NCBI RefSeq assembly: GCF_002149015.1
Contig: NZ_NGFO01000011.1
Location: 62,001-126,000 of the forward strand
Direction: 5' to 3'
Source: Gordonia lacunae
Lineage (GTDB): Bacteria; Actinomycetota; Actinomycetes; Mycobacteriales; Mycobacteriaceae
Length of the DNA stretch: 64,000 nucleotides
Of this stretch, positions 46,081 through 55,366 are shown piece by piece. Each line of letters begins with the position of its first letter. Positions within the stretch are counted from its first letter, which is position 1. Position numbers and translations under genes: made by a program. The notes under the pieces are model-generated. The model saw nothing but the letters and a program-made list of their open reading frames with translations. It was not told the DNA's origin and made no database searches.

Positions 46081-47078
46081 TGGCGGTCCAACCTCGACGT
46101 CCCGTCGACGTCGACGCGCTGGCCGAGGCCGTGCTGGCCGATCGCCGCGCCGACCTGGCGCGCGCGATCACCCTCGTCGAGTCCAGGCGCGCCGACCATC
46201 GGGCGGCCGCCCAGGAGTTGCTGTTGAAGCTGACGCCGCACGCGGGCAACTCGTTCCGCGTCGGCATCACCGGCGTCCCAGGGGTCGGCAAGTCGACGAC
46301 CATCGAGGCACTCGGCATGCATCTGCTGGAGCTCGGTCACAAGGTTGCGGTGCTCGCCGTCGACCCCAGTTCGACGCGCACGCGGGGTTCGATCCTCGGC
46401 GACAAGACCCGGATGGGCCGGTTGTCGACGGCGGCGAACGCCTACATCCGGCCGTCGCCGACGTCGGGCACGCTCGGTGGCGTGGCCAAGGCCACCCGCG
46501 AGAGCATCGTGCTGGTCGAGGCCGCGGGCTTCGACGTCGTGCTGGTGGAGACCGTGGGCGTCGGCCAGTCCGAGGTGACGGTCGCCAACATGGTCGACAC
46601 GTTCACGTTCCTCACCCTGGCCCGCACCGGGGATTCGTTGCAGGGCATAAAGAAGGGTGTGCTCGAGCTCGCCGATGTGGTCGTGGTGAACAAGGCCGAC
46701 GGCAAGCATCTCAACGAGGCGAAGGGCGCGGCGCGCGAACTCACCAACGCTCTGAAACTCCTCTACCCGCACGACGCGCTGTGGATGCCACCGGTGCTCA
46801 CCATGAGCGCGATCGAGAACACCGGGGTGGACGAGTTCTGGAAGACCGTCGTGCGACACAACGAGACCCTCACCGAGGCAGGCGAGTTCACGGCCCGACG
46901 CAATCAGCAGCAGATCGACTGGACCTGGGCGATGGTGAACGACATCGTGCTGTCCCGGCTCGGTGATTCGCCCGCGGTCCGCGGTGTCCGCGGCGAGGTC
47001 GAGCAACAGTTGCGCGACGGGTCTTTGACCCCCGCACTCGCGGCGCAACGGATCGTGGACGCGTTCGACGAGCGCTGA
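46080..47078 (+). CDS. meaB: MeaB-type GTPase chaperone of methylmalonyl-CoA mutase
   Basis: P-loop GTPase of the ArgK/MeaB family (332 residues) that gates cobalamin loading and protects MutAB from inactivation. Walker A is GVPGVGKSTTIEALG; switch regions are VDPSSTRTRGSILGDKTRM and ETVGVGQSE; base recognition is VVNKADG. The C-terminal helices serve dimerisation. The start ATG shares one base with the mutB stop, so all three mut genes form one coupled operon. It corresponds to Rv1496. Confidence 0.95.
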
Positions 47079-47083
47079 GTGAC

Positions 47084-47166
47084 CCACCTCTGCTCCCGTG
47101 AGGTGCAGGAGCGGCACCTCAGGGAGCGGGGGCTCGCTTCGCTCGCGCCTCAGGGAGCAGAGGTGG
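47084..47166. repeat. Palindromic intergenic repeat (REP-like)
   Basis: Outer arms CCACCTCTGCTCCC (47084-47097) and GGGAGCAGAGGTGG (47153-47166) are perfectly complementary. Inside are further complementary pieces (GAGGTGC with GCACCTC; GCTCGC with GCGAGC-like bases) and two copies of CCTCAGGGAGC. It fills the gap between the converging meaB and oxidoreductase genes. It looks like a dispersed palindromic element that also can fold as a bidirectional terminator; its copy number elsewhere cannot be seen here. Confidence 0.7.
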
Positions 47167-47172
47167 CCGCGG

Positions 47173-48123
47173 TCAGGCCAGCAGCGGTGCCAGCGTCTCG
47201 CCGAGCAGCGAGACCCGGCCCGGTACATGGCCGTTGGCGGGTGCGTTCACCGTGACACCATCGATGCCGGCCGCGAGCAGTTCGGCGTACCGGGCGGCCA
47301 CCTCGTCGGGGTCGCCGACGATCGTCGAACCGCGACGCGCTTCGGCCGCCGGCGTGCGCTCCAGATACGCCTCCAGTTCGGCAGTCGCCTCGGCGGAGGT
47401 GGGAGCCACGCACGCCGATGTCTGCACGGTCACGGTGATCTCCGAACGGTCCCGGCCGAGTCGCTCGCAGTGTTCGGCGAGGGCGTCGAGTTTGCGGGGG
47501 ATGTCGGCCGGCGTGCACAGCAGGTTCGATTCGTCGGCGTACTGCGCGACCATCCGCAACGTCTTGCGTTCGCCGCCCCCGCCGATCATCACCGGGATCT
47601 TCGACAGCGGCGCAGGCACGTTGAGGGCGTCGACGACCCGATAGCGCTTGCCGTCGAGGCTCGGTGCCTCACCGGCCAGCATGCCGAGGATGATCTGCAG
47701 CGCCTCCTCGAGGCGCTCGAACCGGTCGGTGAACGTCCCGAACTCGTAGCCGAGTGAATCATGTTCCAGCTCATACCATCCCGCGCCGATGCCGAGCTGG
47801 GCGCGACCGCCGGACACCACGTCGAGGGCCGTGACCGTCTTCGCGAGCAGGGTCGGATTGCGATAGGTGTTGCCGGTGACCAGCGACGACAGGCGGACCT
47901 TCGAGGTGTGCTGCGCGAGTGCCGCGAGCAGGGTGTAGCACTCGATCATCGGATCGTCGGGCTCACCGAGCATGGGCAGCTGATAGAAGTGGTCCATCAC
48001 GAAGACGGTGTCGAAACCGGAGTTCTCGGCTTCTTGCGCCTGCGCGACCACGGTGGGGAACAATTTGTCGGCGGCGACGCCGGGGTAGGTGAAGTTCGGG
48101 ATCTGGTAACCGAGTCGAGTCAC
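47173..48123 (-). CDS. LLM-class F420-dependent oxidoreductase
   Basis: Luciferase-like TIM-barrel oxidoreductase of 316 residues; mycobacterial relatives use coenzyme F420 rather than FMN. Family features are FDTVFVMDHFYQLP near the N-terminus, SSLVTGNTYRNPTLLAK, GGRAQLGIGAGWYELEH and IPVMIGGGGERKTLRMVAQYAD. The substrate is unknown. The start is GTG 48123, five bases from the stop of the nucleoside hydrolase upstream in the same direction, so the two are probably one transcript. Cofactor choice is inferred from the lineage. Confidence 0.9.
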   Translation of the reverse strand: MTRLGYQIPNFTYPGVAADKLFPTVVAQAQEAENSGFDTVFVMDHFYQLPMLGEPDDPMIECYTLLAALAQHTSKVRLSSLVTGNTYRNPTLLAKTVTALDVVSGGRAQLGIGAGWYELEHDSLGYEFGTFTDRFERLEEALQIILGMLAGEAPSLDGKRYRVVDALNVPAPLSKIPVMIGGGGERKTLRMVAQYADESNLLCTPADIPRKLDALAEHCERLGRDRSEITVTVQTSACVAPTSAEATAELEAYLERTPAAEARRGSTIVGDPDEVAARYAELLAAGIDGVTVNAPANGHVPGRVSLLGETLAPLLA

Positions 48124-48127
48124 CCGT

Positions 48128-49198
48128 TCAGAGTAGTCCCGCGGACTCCTCCGGCGCGGTGCCGACGACGTCGGGTGTGCGGGTGCGGGCGAACGTGCCG
48201 ATCGTCTCGATGAGTTCGTCGAAGACGGCCTCGACGTCGACGGCGGTCGCGATGCGGGCGTTCGGCCCGGGAGAGGTCATCCAGCGTTCGTCGGCCACGG
48301 TCATGCCCCGGGTCAGGGTCCCGGCGAGCTCGACGTCGACATGCGCCGCGCGCGTCTGCACCGTGTCGGGGGCCAGCGCGACCAGCGCGGCGAACGGATC
48401 GTGGAGGTGGGCGATGTAGCCCTCGTCGTGGTCGTCGTGGAACTCGAAATAGAACCGCAGCGCGTCGACGAGATGCCGGATGATCTCGTTGTCGGCGACG
48501 GAGCGGAGTCCGCGGTCGTCGGTCGGGTCCGGGCACTCGACGGGTGCGCTGCCGGCCGCGGCGGCGAGCCGGACCACGTGGTCGGGGGTGAGGACGACCG
48601 ATTCGGTGAGGTCGAGTGCGCAGACGATGGGTTCGGGTGCGCCCGCGGTGCCGAAGGCGGCGAACACCTCGGCGGCGGCCTCCGGATCGACGGCGACGTT
48701 CCACTCGGAGGTGGGTGTCGTGTTTCCGTGCGTGTGGAAGGCACCGCCCATGATGACGAGTCGGCGCAGGCGCGGCGGCAGGCCCGGGTCACGGCGGATC
48801 GCGGTCGCCAGGGACGTGAGCGGGCCGGTCACCAGGCCGACGAGTTCACCGTCGTGTGCCTGCGACGCCTCGATCCAGGCGTCGGCGGCATCGAGATGGC
48901 TCGGCGTCGTGGTCGGGGCAGGCAGCTCGGCGTGTCCGACCCCCAGCGGTCCGTGTGTGTCCTCGGTGGTCATCAGTGCGGCGACGAGGGGAGTGGCCGA
49001 GCCGGTGTGGACCGGAACCTCGGGGCGTCCGCACAGCTCCAGCCACGACAGATTGTTGGACGTGACGACGTCGACGGGCACATTCCCGGCGGTCGAGGCG
49101 ACGCCGACGAGGTCGACGTCGGCGCGTGCGAGCAGGTAGATCAACGCGAGCGAGTCGTCGATGCCGGTGTCGCAGTCGAAGAACAGGCGTTGGGTCAC
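48128..49198 (-). CDS. Inosine/uridine-preferring nucleoside hydrolase
   Basis: IU-type nucleoside hydrolase of 356 residues that splits the N-glycosidic bond of ribonucleosides for salvage. The calcium-binding N-terminal motif FFDCDTGIDDSLAL (DxDxGxDD), VTGPLTSLATAI, VIMGGAF and the C-terminal His/Asp (EGYIAHLHDPFAALVAL) are present. Two adjacent GTG codons (49198 and 49201) could both start translation. It is upstream of the F420-type oxidoreductase with four bases between. Base specificity cannot be read by eye. Confidence 0.92.
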   Translation of the reverse strand: MTQRLFFDCDTGIDDSLALIYLLARADVDLVGVASTAGNVPVDVVTSNNLSWLELCGRPEVPVHTGSATPLVAALMTTEDTHGPLGVGHAELPAPTTTPSHLDAADAWIEASQAHDGELVGLVTGPLTSLATAIRRDPGLPPRLRRLVIMGGAFHTHGNTTPTSEWNVAVDPEAAAEVFAAFGTAGAPEPIVCALDLTESVVLTPDHVVRLAAAAGSAPVECPDPTDDRGLRSVADNEIIRHLVDALRFYFEFHDDHDEGYIAHLHDPFAALVALAPDTVQTRAAHVDVELAGTLTRGMTVADERWMTSPGPNARIATAVDVEAVFDELIETIGTFARTRTPDVVGTAPEESAGLL

Positions 49199-49310
49199 CA
49201 CACAATTGTGCCGGGTCCGGCGCGAACGCCGCCGCGCCACCCCGCTGGACCCCTACGCTCGCCGCAGCCGGGACGAACCGACGTCGGCCCGATGAGCCCC
49301 GGAGGAACCG

Positions 49311-50573
49311 ATGGCCTCGACACGACTCATGTTGGCCGCACTCGGCGCCGGTGCCGTACTCCTGGTGAGCGCGTGCGGCACGAACTCGTCGGATCCGGAT
49401 GGCGCCGCGAGCAGCGACATGGCCGTGTCGAGTGGTGCCCCACCGGAACCCGTCGTCACCCCGGTGGTCGGTTCGGTGATGTTCGCCCCGACGCCGTTCG
49501 CCGGTTCCGACAGGAACGATCACCTGGTCTATGAGATCTCACTGACCAATTTCATGCGGGTGCCGGTGACGATCACCGGCGTGGAGGTTCTCGACGCCAC
49601 CCCGAACGGCGGACCGCTCCTCTCGCTCGACGAGAACGCGGTCCGTGGCCGGCTCAAACCCACCGGCGCCCCGTCGGTGCCGTCGGCCCCGGGCGCACCT
49701 GAGGGGTACTCGGCTGTGCTGGCGGCGGGCCAGAACGGCGTCTTGTTCCTCCACGTGGTCGTCCCGGGTAACCCACCCGAGCAGCTGATCCATGAGATCT
49801 CGGTGCGCGCCGATCAGGCGCCGCCCGGCATGCGGGAGGTCGACGAACGCATCGCGCCCGTGACGGTGAGCGATTCGACCGTCCCGGTTCTGGGACCGCC
49901 GCTCGCCGGCGAGTACTACATCGCCGCGGACGCGTGCTGCGACGCTGTCCGGCACACCCGCGCGGTCCTCCCGCTGAACGGATCGCCGGTCCTCGCCCAG
50001 CGGTACGCGGTGGACTGGGAGCAGGCGGCCGCGGACGGACGGATCTTCGTCGGCGACGAGAAGAACCCGGCGAGCTACCGGATCTTCGGCGACGACGTCC
50101 TCGCCGTCGCTGACGGCACGGTCGTCGTCAGCCGCAACGACCTGCCCGAGCAGACCCCGGGCGAGTATCCGGACGGACTGCCGATCGACGACGCCGACGG
50201 CAACAACCTCGTGCTCGACATCGGCAACGGTTTCTACGTGAACTACGCGCACATGCAGCCTGGTTCGGTGCGCTTCGGAGCGGGCGACCGCGTGCGGCGC
50301 GGTGACGTCCTCGGGAAGGTCGGCAACAGCGGGAACTCGGTGGCGCCGCACCTGCACGTTCATGTCATGAACGGCCCGGAGTTCCTCGGTTCCGAGGGGG
50401 TCCCGAGTGTGACCGACAGATTCGCGATCACCGGGCGCGTGGCCGACACCGCGGCCTTCGACGCCTCCGAGGGAACCGGGGTGCCCCTCCGACTCACCCC
50501 CGGCGTGACCGAGAGCACACACGAGGATCAGATGATCCTCGATCAGAACATCGTCACGTTCACCGCAGGCTGA
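49311..50573 (+). CDS. Lipoprotein with degenerate M23 (LytM) peptidase domain
   Basis: A 420-residue exported lipoprotein: signal peptide with lipobox VSAC (Cys22), an Ala/Ser/Pro linker, an Ig-like beta region (about 60-180), and a C-terminal LytM fold (about 205-370) with NLVLDIGNGFYVNYAHMQPGSV and HLHVHVMNGPEFLG. The HxH pair is intact, but the first zinc ligand motif HxGxD reads RYAVD, so the first His is missing. It may bind peptidoglycan or regulate another enzyme instead of cleaving. ATG follows GGAGG by five bases. It is divergent from the nucleoside hydrolase. Confidence 0.85.
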   Translation: MASTRLMLAALGAGAVLLVSACGTNSSDPDGAASSDMAVSSGAPPEPVVTPVVGSVMFAPTPFAGSDRNDHLVYEISLTNFMRVPVTITGVEVLDATPNGGPLLSLDENAVRGRLKPTGAPSVPSAPGAPEGYSAVLAAGQNGVLFLHVVVPGNPPEQLIHEISVRADQAPPGMREVDERIAPVTVSDSTVPVLGPPLAGEYYIAADACCDAVRHTRAVLPLNGSPVLAQRYAVDWEQAAADGRIFVGDEKNPASYRIFGDDVLAVADGTVVVSRNDLPEQTPGEYPDGLPIDDADGNNLVLDIGNGFYVNYAHMQPGSVRFGAGDRVRRGDVLGKVGNSGNSVAPHLHVHVMNGPEFLGSEGVPSVTDRFAITGRVADTAAFDASEGTGVPLRLTPGVTESTHEDQMILDQNIVTFTAG

Positions 50574-50645
50574 CAACGGTTTTCGACCGCCGCACATCCG
50601 GTCGCCCATGACGACCGGACCCCTCGGCGGCTGGACATCGAGGTC

Positions 50646-51596
50646 ATGATCCGTACGGTCGGACCCATGTCGATTCAGGACTCTGCCTTCGAATGGACGG
50701 AAACGAATCGCGAATGGCTGATCGAGAATCCAGCTCGCATCGTCGCTTATGTGGTCGTCGCGTTGATCGTCCGTTTCGTGATCCACCGCTCCATCGACCG
50801 CGCCACCCGGCCACGACCCGCGGGCGGGGAGCCGGGCCGGGGTACGGCCCTCATGCGCGGGTTGCGGTCGAAATCGCCCTCGCCCGAGCGCAGCGCGCAG
50901 ATCGCCGCCCGGCGCGCCCAGCGTGCCGCGACGATCGGTTCGGTCCTCAAGTCCACGGTGTCGATCGTCCTGCTCGTCTGGGTGGTCCTGAGCGTGTTGA
51001 GCGTGCTCGGCGTCAACATCGCGCCGTTCATCGCCTCGGCCGGGATCGTCGGCCTCGCCATCGGTTTCGGAGCGCAGAATCTGGTGCGGGACTTCGTGAC
51101 CGGCGTGTTCATGCTGCTCGAGGACCAGTACGGCGTGGGTGACATCGTCGACCTCGGCGAGGCGGTCGGCGAGGTCGAGTCGGTGGGACTCCGGGTGACG
51201 ACGCTGCGCGACATCGACGGCACCCTCTGGTATGTCCGCAACGGTGAGATCGCCCGTGTGGGCAACATGAGCCAGGAGTTCGCGGTCGCGCGCGTCGACG
51301 TCCCGGTGGCTCCCGGTGCCGACATCGACAAGGCGCAGCAGGTGGCCGACGAGGCGGCGCGCACCGCGATCGAGGAGGACTCGACCGACATCCTCGGCCA
51401 GATCGAGATGCTCGGTGTGCAGGAGGTGTCGTCGGATCAGGTCGTCCTGCGACTGACCGTGAAGACCAAGCCCAACGGCCAGTGGGCGGTGCAGCGACGC
51501 CTGCGCCGCGCCATCCTGCGGGCCTTCGTGGAGAACTCGATCGACCTGCCGTACTCGCGGGCCTGGGCGGCGCTGGCGGATTCCGTCGCGCCCTGA
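50646..51596 (+). CDS. MscS-family mechanosensitive channel
   Basis: Small-conductance mechanosensitive channel of 316 residues. One N-terminal helix (ARIVAYVVVALIVRFVIHRSI, about 28-48), a long charged cytoplasmic loop (50-98), then two helices and the pore helix (FIASAGIVGLAIGFGAQNLVRDFVTG with Gly/Ala packing), followed by the beta domain (GDIVDLGEAVGEVESVGLRVT, GTLWYVRNGEI). It releases solutes on osmotic downshock. ATG 50646 has GAGG just upstream; ATG 50667 is an alternative. A strong terminator follows. Confidence 0.92.
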   Translation: MIRTVGPMSIQDSAFEWTETNREWLIENPARIVAYVVVALIVRFVIHRSIDRATRPRPAGGEPGRGTALMRGLRSKSPSPERSAQIAARRAQRAATIGSVLKSTVSIVLLVWVVLSVLSVLGVNIAPFIASAGIVGLAIGFGAQNLVRDFVTGVFMLLEDQYGVGDIVDLGEAVGEVESVGLRVTTLRDIDGTLWYVRNGEIARVGNMSQEFAVARVDVPVAPGADIDKAQQVADEAARTAIEEDSTDILGQIEMLGVQEVSSDQVVLRLTVKTKPNGQWAVQRRLRRAILRAFVENSIDLPYSRAWAALADSVAP

Positions 51597-51625
51597 CAGG
51601 CGACCGCTACGACAGCAGGCCCAAC

Positions 51626-51660
51626 GAGAAGAACCCCGGCGCGAAGCCGGGGTTCTTCTC
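51626..51660. terminator. Bidirectional hairpin terminator
   Basis: Perfect 15-bp stem GAGAAGAACCCCGGC, loop GCGAA, GCCGGGGTTCTTCTC, lying between the end of the MscS gene and the 3' end of the oppositely oriented tRNA-Leu. It can stop transcription from both sides; the A-rich and T-rich outer stem gives partial U tracts in both directions. Confidence 0.85.
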
Positions 51661-51670
51661 GATGTTCTGG

Positions 51671-51759
51671 TGGTGTCCGAGGGGGGACTTGAACCCCCAC
51701 GTCCGTTAATAGGACACTAGCACCTCAAGCTAGCGCGTCTGCCATTCCGCCACTCGGAC
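51671..51759 (-). tRNA. tRNA-Leu (anticodon GAG)
   Basis: Class II tRNA read on the minus strand: acceptor GTCCGAG pairs with CTCGGAC, discriminator A and an encoded CCA; anticodon loop TTGAGGT gives GAG (complement at 51724-51726); a long variable arm and the T arm GGGGGTTCAAGTCCCCC are present. Type II length and variable arm fit leucine. It lies at the boundary between two gene blocks that are far apart in M. tuberculosis. Confidence 0.96.
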
Positions 51760-51867
51760 ATGCATGCCGCGGTGAGTGTTTCCGGCGATCTCTCGCCGTC
51801 GTCTCGCTGCAGCGGGATAACCCTAACCGAGGTTGCCCGTGTATCCCAAATCCCGTAGGAGTGAGGG

Positions 51868-53202
51868 GTGTCTTCACAGTCTGCGACCGACGAAGTGGTC
51901 GATCTGGTCAGCCAATTGATCCGTTTCGACACCTCCAACACGGGCGAGCCCGAGACCACCAAGGGTGAGGAGGAGTGCGCCCGCTGGGTGGCCCAGCAGC
52001 TCGAGGAGGTGGGCTACACGACGCAGTACGTCGAGTCCGGGCGACCCGGGCGCGGCAACGTGTTCGCCCGCCTCGCCGGGCCGCCCGACTCCGATCGCGG
52101 CGCACTGCTCATCCACGCCCACCTCGACGTCGTGCCCGCCGAGCCGGCCGACTGGAGCGTGCATCCGTTCTCCGGGGCGATCAAGGACGGTTACATCTGG
52201 GGCCGCGGCGCGGTCGACATGAAGGACATGGCCGGGATGGCCCTGGCACTCGCGCGTCAGTTCAAACGGGACGGCACCGTCCCGCCCCGCGAGTTGGTCT
52301 TCGCCTTCCTCGCCGACGAGGAGGCCGGCGGGTCGTGGGGTTCCCACTGGCTCGTCGAGAACCGGCCCGAGCTGTTCGAGGGCATCACCGAGGCGGTCGG
52401 CGAGGTCGGCGGCTTCTCGCTCACCGTCGACCGGCCCGATGGCACGCAGAAGCGGCTCTATCTGGTCGAGACGGCCGAGAAGGGCCTCGCGTGGATGCGG
52501 CTGACCGCCGAGGCCCGGGCCGGACATGGCTCGTTCCTGCACGACGAGAACGCCGTCACCGAGGTCGCCGAAGCGGTCGCCCGGATCGGGCGACACACAT
52601 TCCCCCTGGTGATGACGGAATCGGTGAGCCAGTTCCTGGCCGAGGTCAGCGCGGAGACGGGTCTCGACCTGAGCCCCGACGCCCCCGATCTGGAGACGTC
52701 GCTGTTCAAACTGGGCAATCTCGCGCGGATCATCGGCGCGACACTGCGCGACACCGCCAACCCCACGATGCTCAAGGCGGGGTACAAGGCCAATGTCATC
52801 CCGCAGAAGGCCGAGGCGGTCGTCGACTGCCGCGTCCTGCCCGGGCGCCAGGCCGCCTTCGAGAAGGAGATCGACGAACTCATCGGGCCCAACGTGCGGC
52901 GCGAGTGGATCACCCATCTCGACTCCTACGAGACCACCTTCGACGGCGACCTGGTCGAGGCGATGAACGCGGCCATCCTCGAACACGATCCGCAGGGAAA
53001 GACGGTGCCGTACATGCTCTCCGGCGGCACCGACGCCAAGGCATTCGCGAAACTCGGGATCCGGTGCTTCGGGTTCGCGCCGCTGCAGCTGCCACCCGAA
53101 CTCGACTTCGCGGCACTGTTCCACGGCGTCGACGAGCGGGTCCCCGTCGACTCGGTTCTGTTCGGCACCAAGGTCTTCGAACACTTCCTGCGACACAGCT
53201 GA
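51868..53202 (+). CDS. M20-family zinc metallopeptidase (DapE2-like)
   Basis: Cytosolic M20/M25/M40 amidohydrolase of 444 residues, corresponding to Rv2141c (annotated dapE2). Metal ligands are visible in order: HAHLDVVP, GRGAVDMKDMAG, ADEEAGGSWG and the terminal His near FHGVDERVP. A lid/dimerisation domain lies between about 210 and 330 (GHGSFLHDENAVTEVAEAV). It may be a carboxypeptidase or deacylase; true succinyl-DAP desuccinylase activity is not implied by sequence. GTG 51868 is six bases behind AGGAG. Confidence 0.9.
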   Translation: MSSQSATDEVVDLVSQLIRFDTSNTGEPETTKGEEECARWVAQQLEEVGYTTQYVESGRPGRGNVFARLAGPPDSDRGALLIHAHLDVVPAEPADWSVHPFSGAIKDGYIWGRGAVDMKDMAGMALALARQFKRDGTVPPRELVFAFLADEEAGGSWGSHWLVENRPELFEGITEAVGEVGGFSLTVDRPDGTQKRLYLVETAEKGLAWMRLTAEARAGHGSFLHDENAVTEVAEAVARIGRHTFPLVMTESVSQFLAEVSAETGLDLSPDAPDLETSLFKLGNLARIIGATLRDTANPTMLKAGYKANVIPQKAEAVVDCRVLPGRQAAFEKEIDELIGPNVRREWITHLDSYETTFDGDLVEAMNAAILEHDPQGKTVPYMLSGGTDAKAFAKLGIRCFGFAPLQLPPELDFAALFHGVDERVPVDSVLFGTKVFEHFLRHS

Positions 53203-53307
53203 ACCCTCACCTACAGTGGGCGGCACGGCCTTCCTGCCGACCGGGACCACCCGGTCGGGGCATGCCCGGCCCTTGTGCGACACGCGAAACATGAGAAAGG
53301 TGAACAC

Positions 53308-53853
53308 ATGTCGTCATTCGACCCGTACTCCCCGCTACCGAGCCTGCCCGGGTTCACCCTGACCTCGGAGAGTCTCGCCGACGGGGCCGCGCTGGCCAAC
53401 GGGCAGGTGAGCGGGATCATGGGCGCGGGTGGCGAAGACCTCTCACCGCAGCTGAGCTGGTCCGGATTCCCCGCCGAGACCAAGAGTTTCGCCGTCACCG
53501 TCTACGATCCCGACGCTCCCACCGCCGCCGGGTTCTGGCACTGGGCGGTCGCCGACATCCCCGTCTCGGTCACGAGCCTGCCCGAAGGCGCAGGTGACGA
53601 GGAGGGCTCCGGCCTGCCCGAGGGGGCGGTCACGCTCACCAACGACGCCTCGCTGCGCCGCTACATCGGTGCGGCGCCGCCGCCCGGACACGGCCCGCAC
53701 CGGTACTTCGTCGTCGTGCACGCCGTCGACACCGAGTCCCTGGGACTGCCGGAGAACGCGACGCCCGCGTACCTGGGCTTCAACCTGTTCTCTCACGCGA
53801 TCGCGCGCGCGACCCTCATCGGCACCTACGAACAGCCCGGCGAGAACATCTGA
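53308..53853 (+). CDS. YbhB/YbcL-type phosphatidylethanolamine-binding protein
   Basis: PEBP-fold protein of 181 residues, matching Rv2140c. Ligand-pocket motifs are intact: [19 protein letters not shown] (DPD and HW) and [15 protein letters not shown] (GPHRY). No signal peptide, so cytosolic. Bacterial PEBPs bind anionic groups and have been tied to inhibition of kinases or proteases, but the ligand here is unknown. ATG 53308 follows GAAAGG. It is downstream of the M20 gene and convergent with pyrD. Confidence 0.93.
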   Translation: MSSFDPYSPLPSLPGFTLTSESLADGAALANGQVSGIMGAGGEDLSPQLSWSGFPAETKSFAVTVYDPDAPTAAGFWHWAVADIPVSVTSLPEGAGDEEGSGLPEGAVTLTNDASLRRYIGAAPPPGHGPHRYFVVVHAVDTESLGLPENATPAYLGFNLFSHAIARATLIGTYEQPGENI

Positions 53854-53891
53854 GTTCGTCCACCCGATCGGTGTCGGGCGATCGGTGACGG

Positions 53892-55022
53892 TCAGGGCTG
53901 GTTGCGAGCCGCGCACGCCACCGCGTCGGAGATCGAGGCGAAGCCTCCGGCGCGCACCCGTTGCGCGAGGCCGGCGTGGAGCTCATCGAGCCACACCGGT
54001 CCGCCGTAGATGAAGCCGGTGTAGACCTGCAGCAGGTCGGCGCCGGCACAGATGCGTTCCCAGGCCTGGTCGACGGTCTCGATGCCACCGACGCTGACGA
54101 GCGCGATCCGTCCGCCGACCCGGTTGTAGAGGCGACGAAGCACGGTCAGCGACCGGGCGGCGACCGGTGGCCCGGAGAGGCCACCCGCACCGATCTCCCG
54201 GACCTCGTCGGCCGAGGTGTGCAGACCGTCGCGGCCGATCGTGGTGTTGGTGGCGACGATCCCGGCCAGGCCGAGTTCGACGGCCAGGTCCGCGACGGCG
54301 TCGATGTCGTCGTCGACGAGATCGGGCGCGATCTTGACCAGCACCGGCACATGCACCGCCTCGAGCACCGCGGCCAAGATGGGTCGGAGCGAATCCACCG
54401 CCTGCAGGTCGCGCAGCCCCGGGGTGTTGGGCGAGCTCACGTTGACGACGACGAAATCCGACAGCGGTCCCAGCAATTCCGCCGAGCGCCGGTAGTCGTC
54501 GATCGCGTCATCGACCGGAACGACCTTGGTCTTGCCGATGTTGGCGCCGATGGGCACCGACACCGGGCCCCGTCGGACGCCGGTCAGGTGCTGTGCGGCA
54601 ACCTCCGCGCCCGGGTTGTTGAAGCCCATCCGATTGATGAGCGCGCGGTCGGCGGGAAGCCGGAACAGACGCGGCGTCGGATTGCCGGGTTGCCCCTGAC
54701 CGGTGATCGTCCCGATCTCGGCGAAACCGAAACCGATCTGACCCCAGGTGTTCACCGCACCCGCCGTCTTGTCGAACCCGGCCGCCAGACCGATCGGGGC
54801 GGGGAAGTCGACACCGAAGACCCGCGTGCGCAGGACGGGATCGTGCCGCCCGAGCAGCTTGGCGGTCAGGAACGCCAGCGGCGGAAACCGCCCGACGACA
54901 CGCAGGACCGAGAAGACGATGTGGTGGATTCGCTCGGGATCCACGCGGAACATGATCGACCGCAGCAGGGGATAGCACCACCGGTTGAGTACGGGGAGTA
55001 CTCGGGTGGCACCGCGGGACAT
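53892..55022 (-). CDS. pyrD: Dihydroorotate dehydrogenase, quinone type (class 2)
   Basis: FMN enzyme of pyrimidine synthesis that oxidises dihydroorotate with menaquinone; 376 residues. The N-terminal helices that bind membrane and quinone ([30 protein letters not shown]) show class 2. The catalytic serine is in [17 protein letters not shown] contacts are in [18 protein letters not shown] and [16 protein letters not shown]. The ATG at 55022 shares one base with the upstream stop (TGATG), preferred over an ATG two codons upstream. It corresponds to Rv2139. Confidence 0.96.
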   Translation of the reverse strand: MSRGATRVLPVLNRWCYPLLRSIMFRVDPERIHHIVFSVLRVVGRFPPLAFLTAKLLGRHDPVLRTRVFGVDFPAPIGLAAGFDKTAGAVNTWGQIGFGFAEIGTITGQGQPGNPTPRLFRLPADRALINRMGFNNPGAEVAAQHLTGVRRGPVSVPIGANIGKTKVVPVDDAIDDYRRSAELLGPLSDFVVVNVSSPNTPGLRDLQAVDSLRPILAAVLEAVHVPVLVKIAPDLVDDDIDAVADLAVELGLAGIVATNTTIGRDGLHTSADEVREIGAGGLSGPPVAARSLTVLRRLYNRVGGRIALVSVGGIETVDQAWERICAGADLLQVYTGFIYGGPVWLDELHAGLAQRVRAGGFASISDAVACAARNQP

Positions 55023-55366
55023 CAGCATGCGCGTGCGCTCCGGGGGTCGTGGCCGTTGTGGTCAGGGGACTGCTCGTCGGCCGGGTCGCGGCCGTGGGGT
55101 CCGCGGGACCCTCGCGGCGGCCGGCGCCGCTTCAGCAGTACCTTTCGGGTGCCGTCGGAGTACAGCCGCACCCGCGACAGTTCCCATCCGCCGAACTCGG
55201 CTTCGAGAGCCAGCCGCATCGACGCGGTCACACGGGTCACGTCGGGTGGCAGACGGAGCAGCACGCACTCGACATCCTCCGTGGTGACCTCCCACCCGTC
55301 CGGATAGCGGGAACCGAGCCGTGCCGAGGTACGCGCGGATCGCGCGTTCGAACGGTCAGCAGTCAT
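55022..55366 (-). CDS. DUF5703 family protein
   Basis: A 114-residue actinobacterial protein: an N-terminal basic stretch, then the DUF5703 core [53 protein letters not shown], ending in a Pro/Arg/His-rich tail. Function unknown. Its start overlaps the upstream lipoprotein stop (ATGA) and its stop overlaps pyrD (TGATG), giving a three-gene coupled unit. Confidence 0.85.
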   Translation of the reverse strand: MTADRSNARSARTSARLGSRYPDGWEVTTEDVECVLLRLPPDVTRVTASMRLALEAEFGGWELSRVRLYSDGTRKVLLKRRRPPRGSRGPHGRDPADEQSPDHNGHDPRSARAC

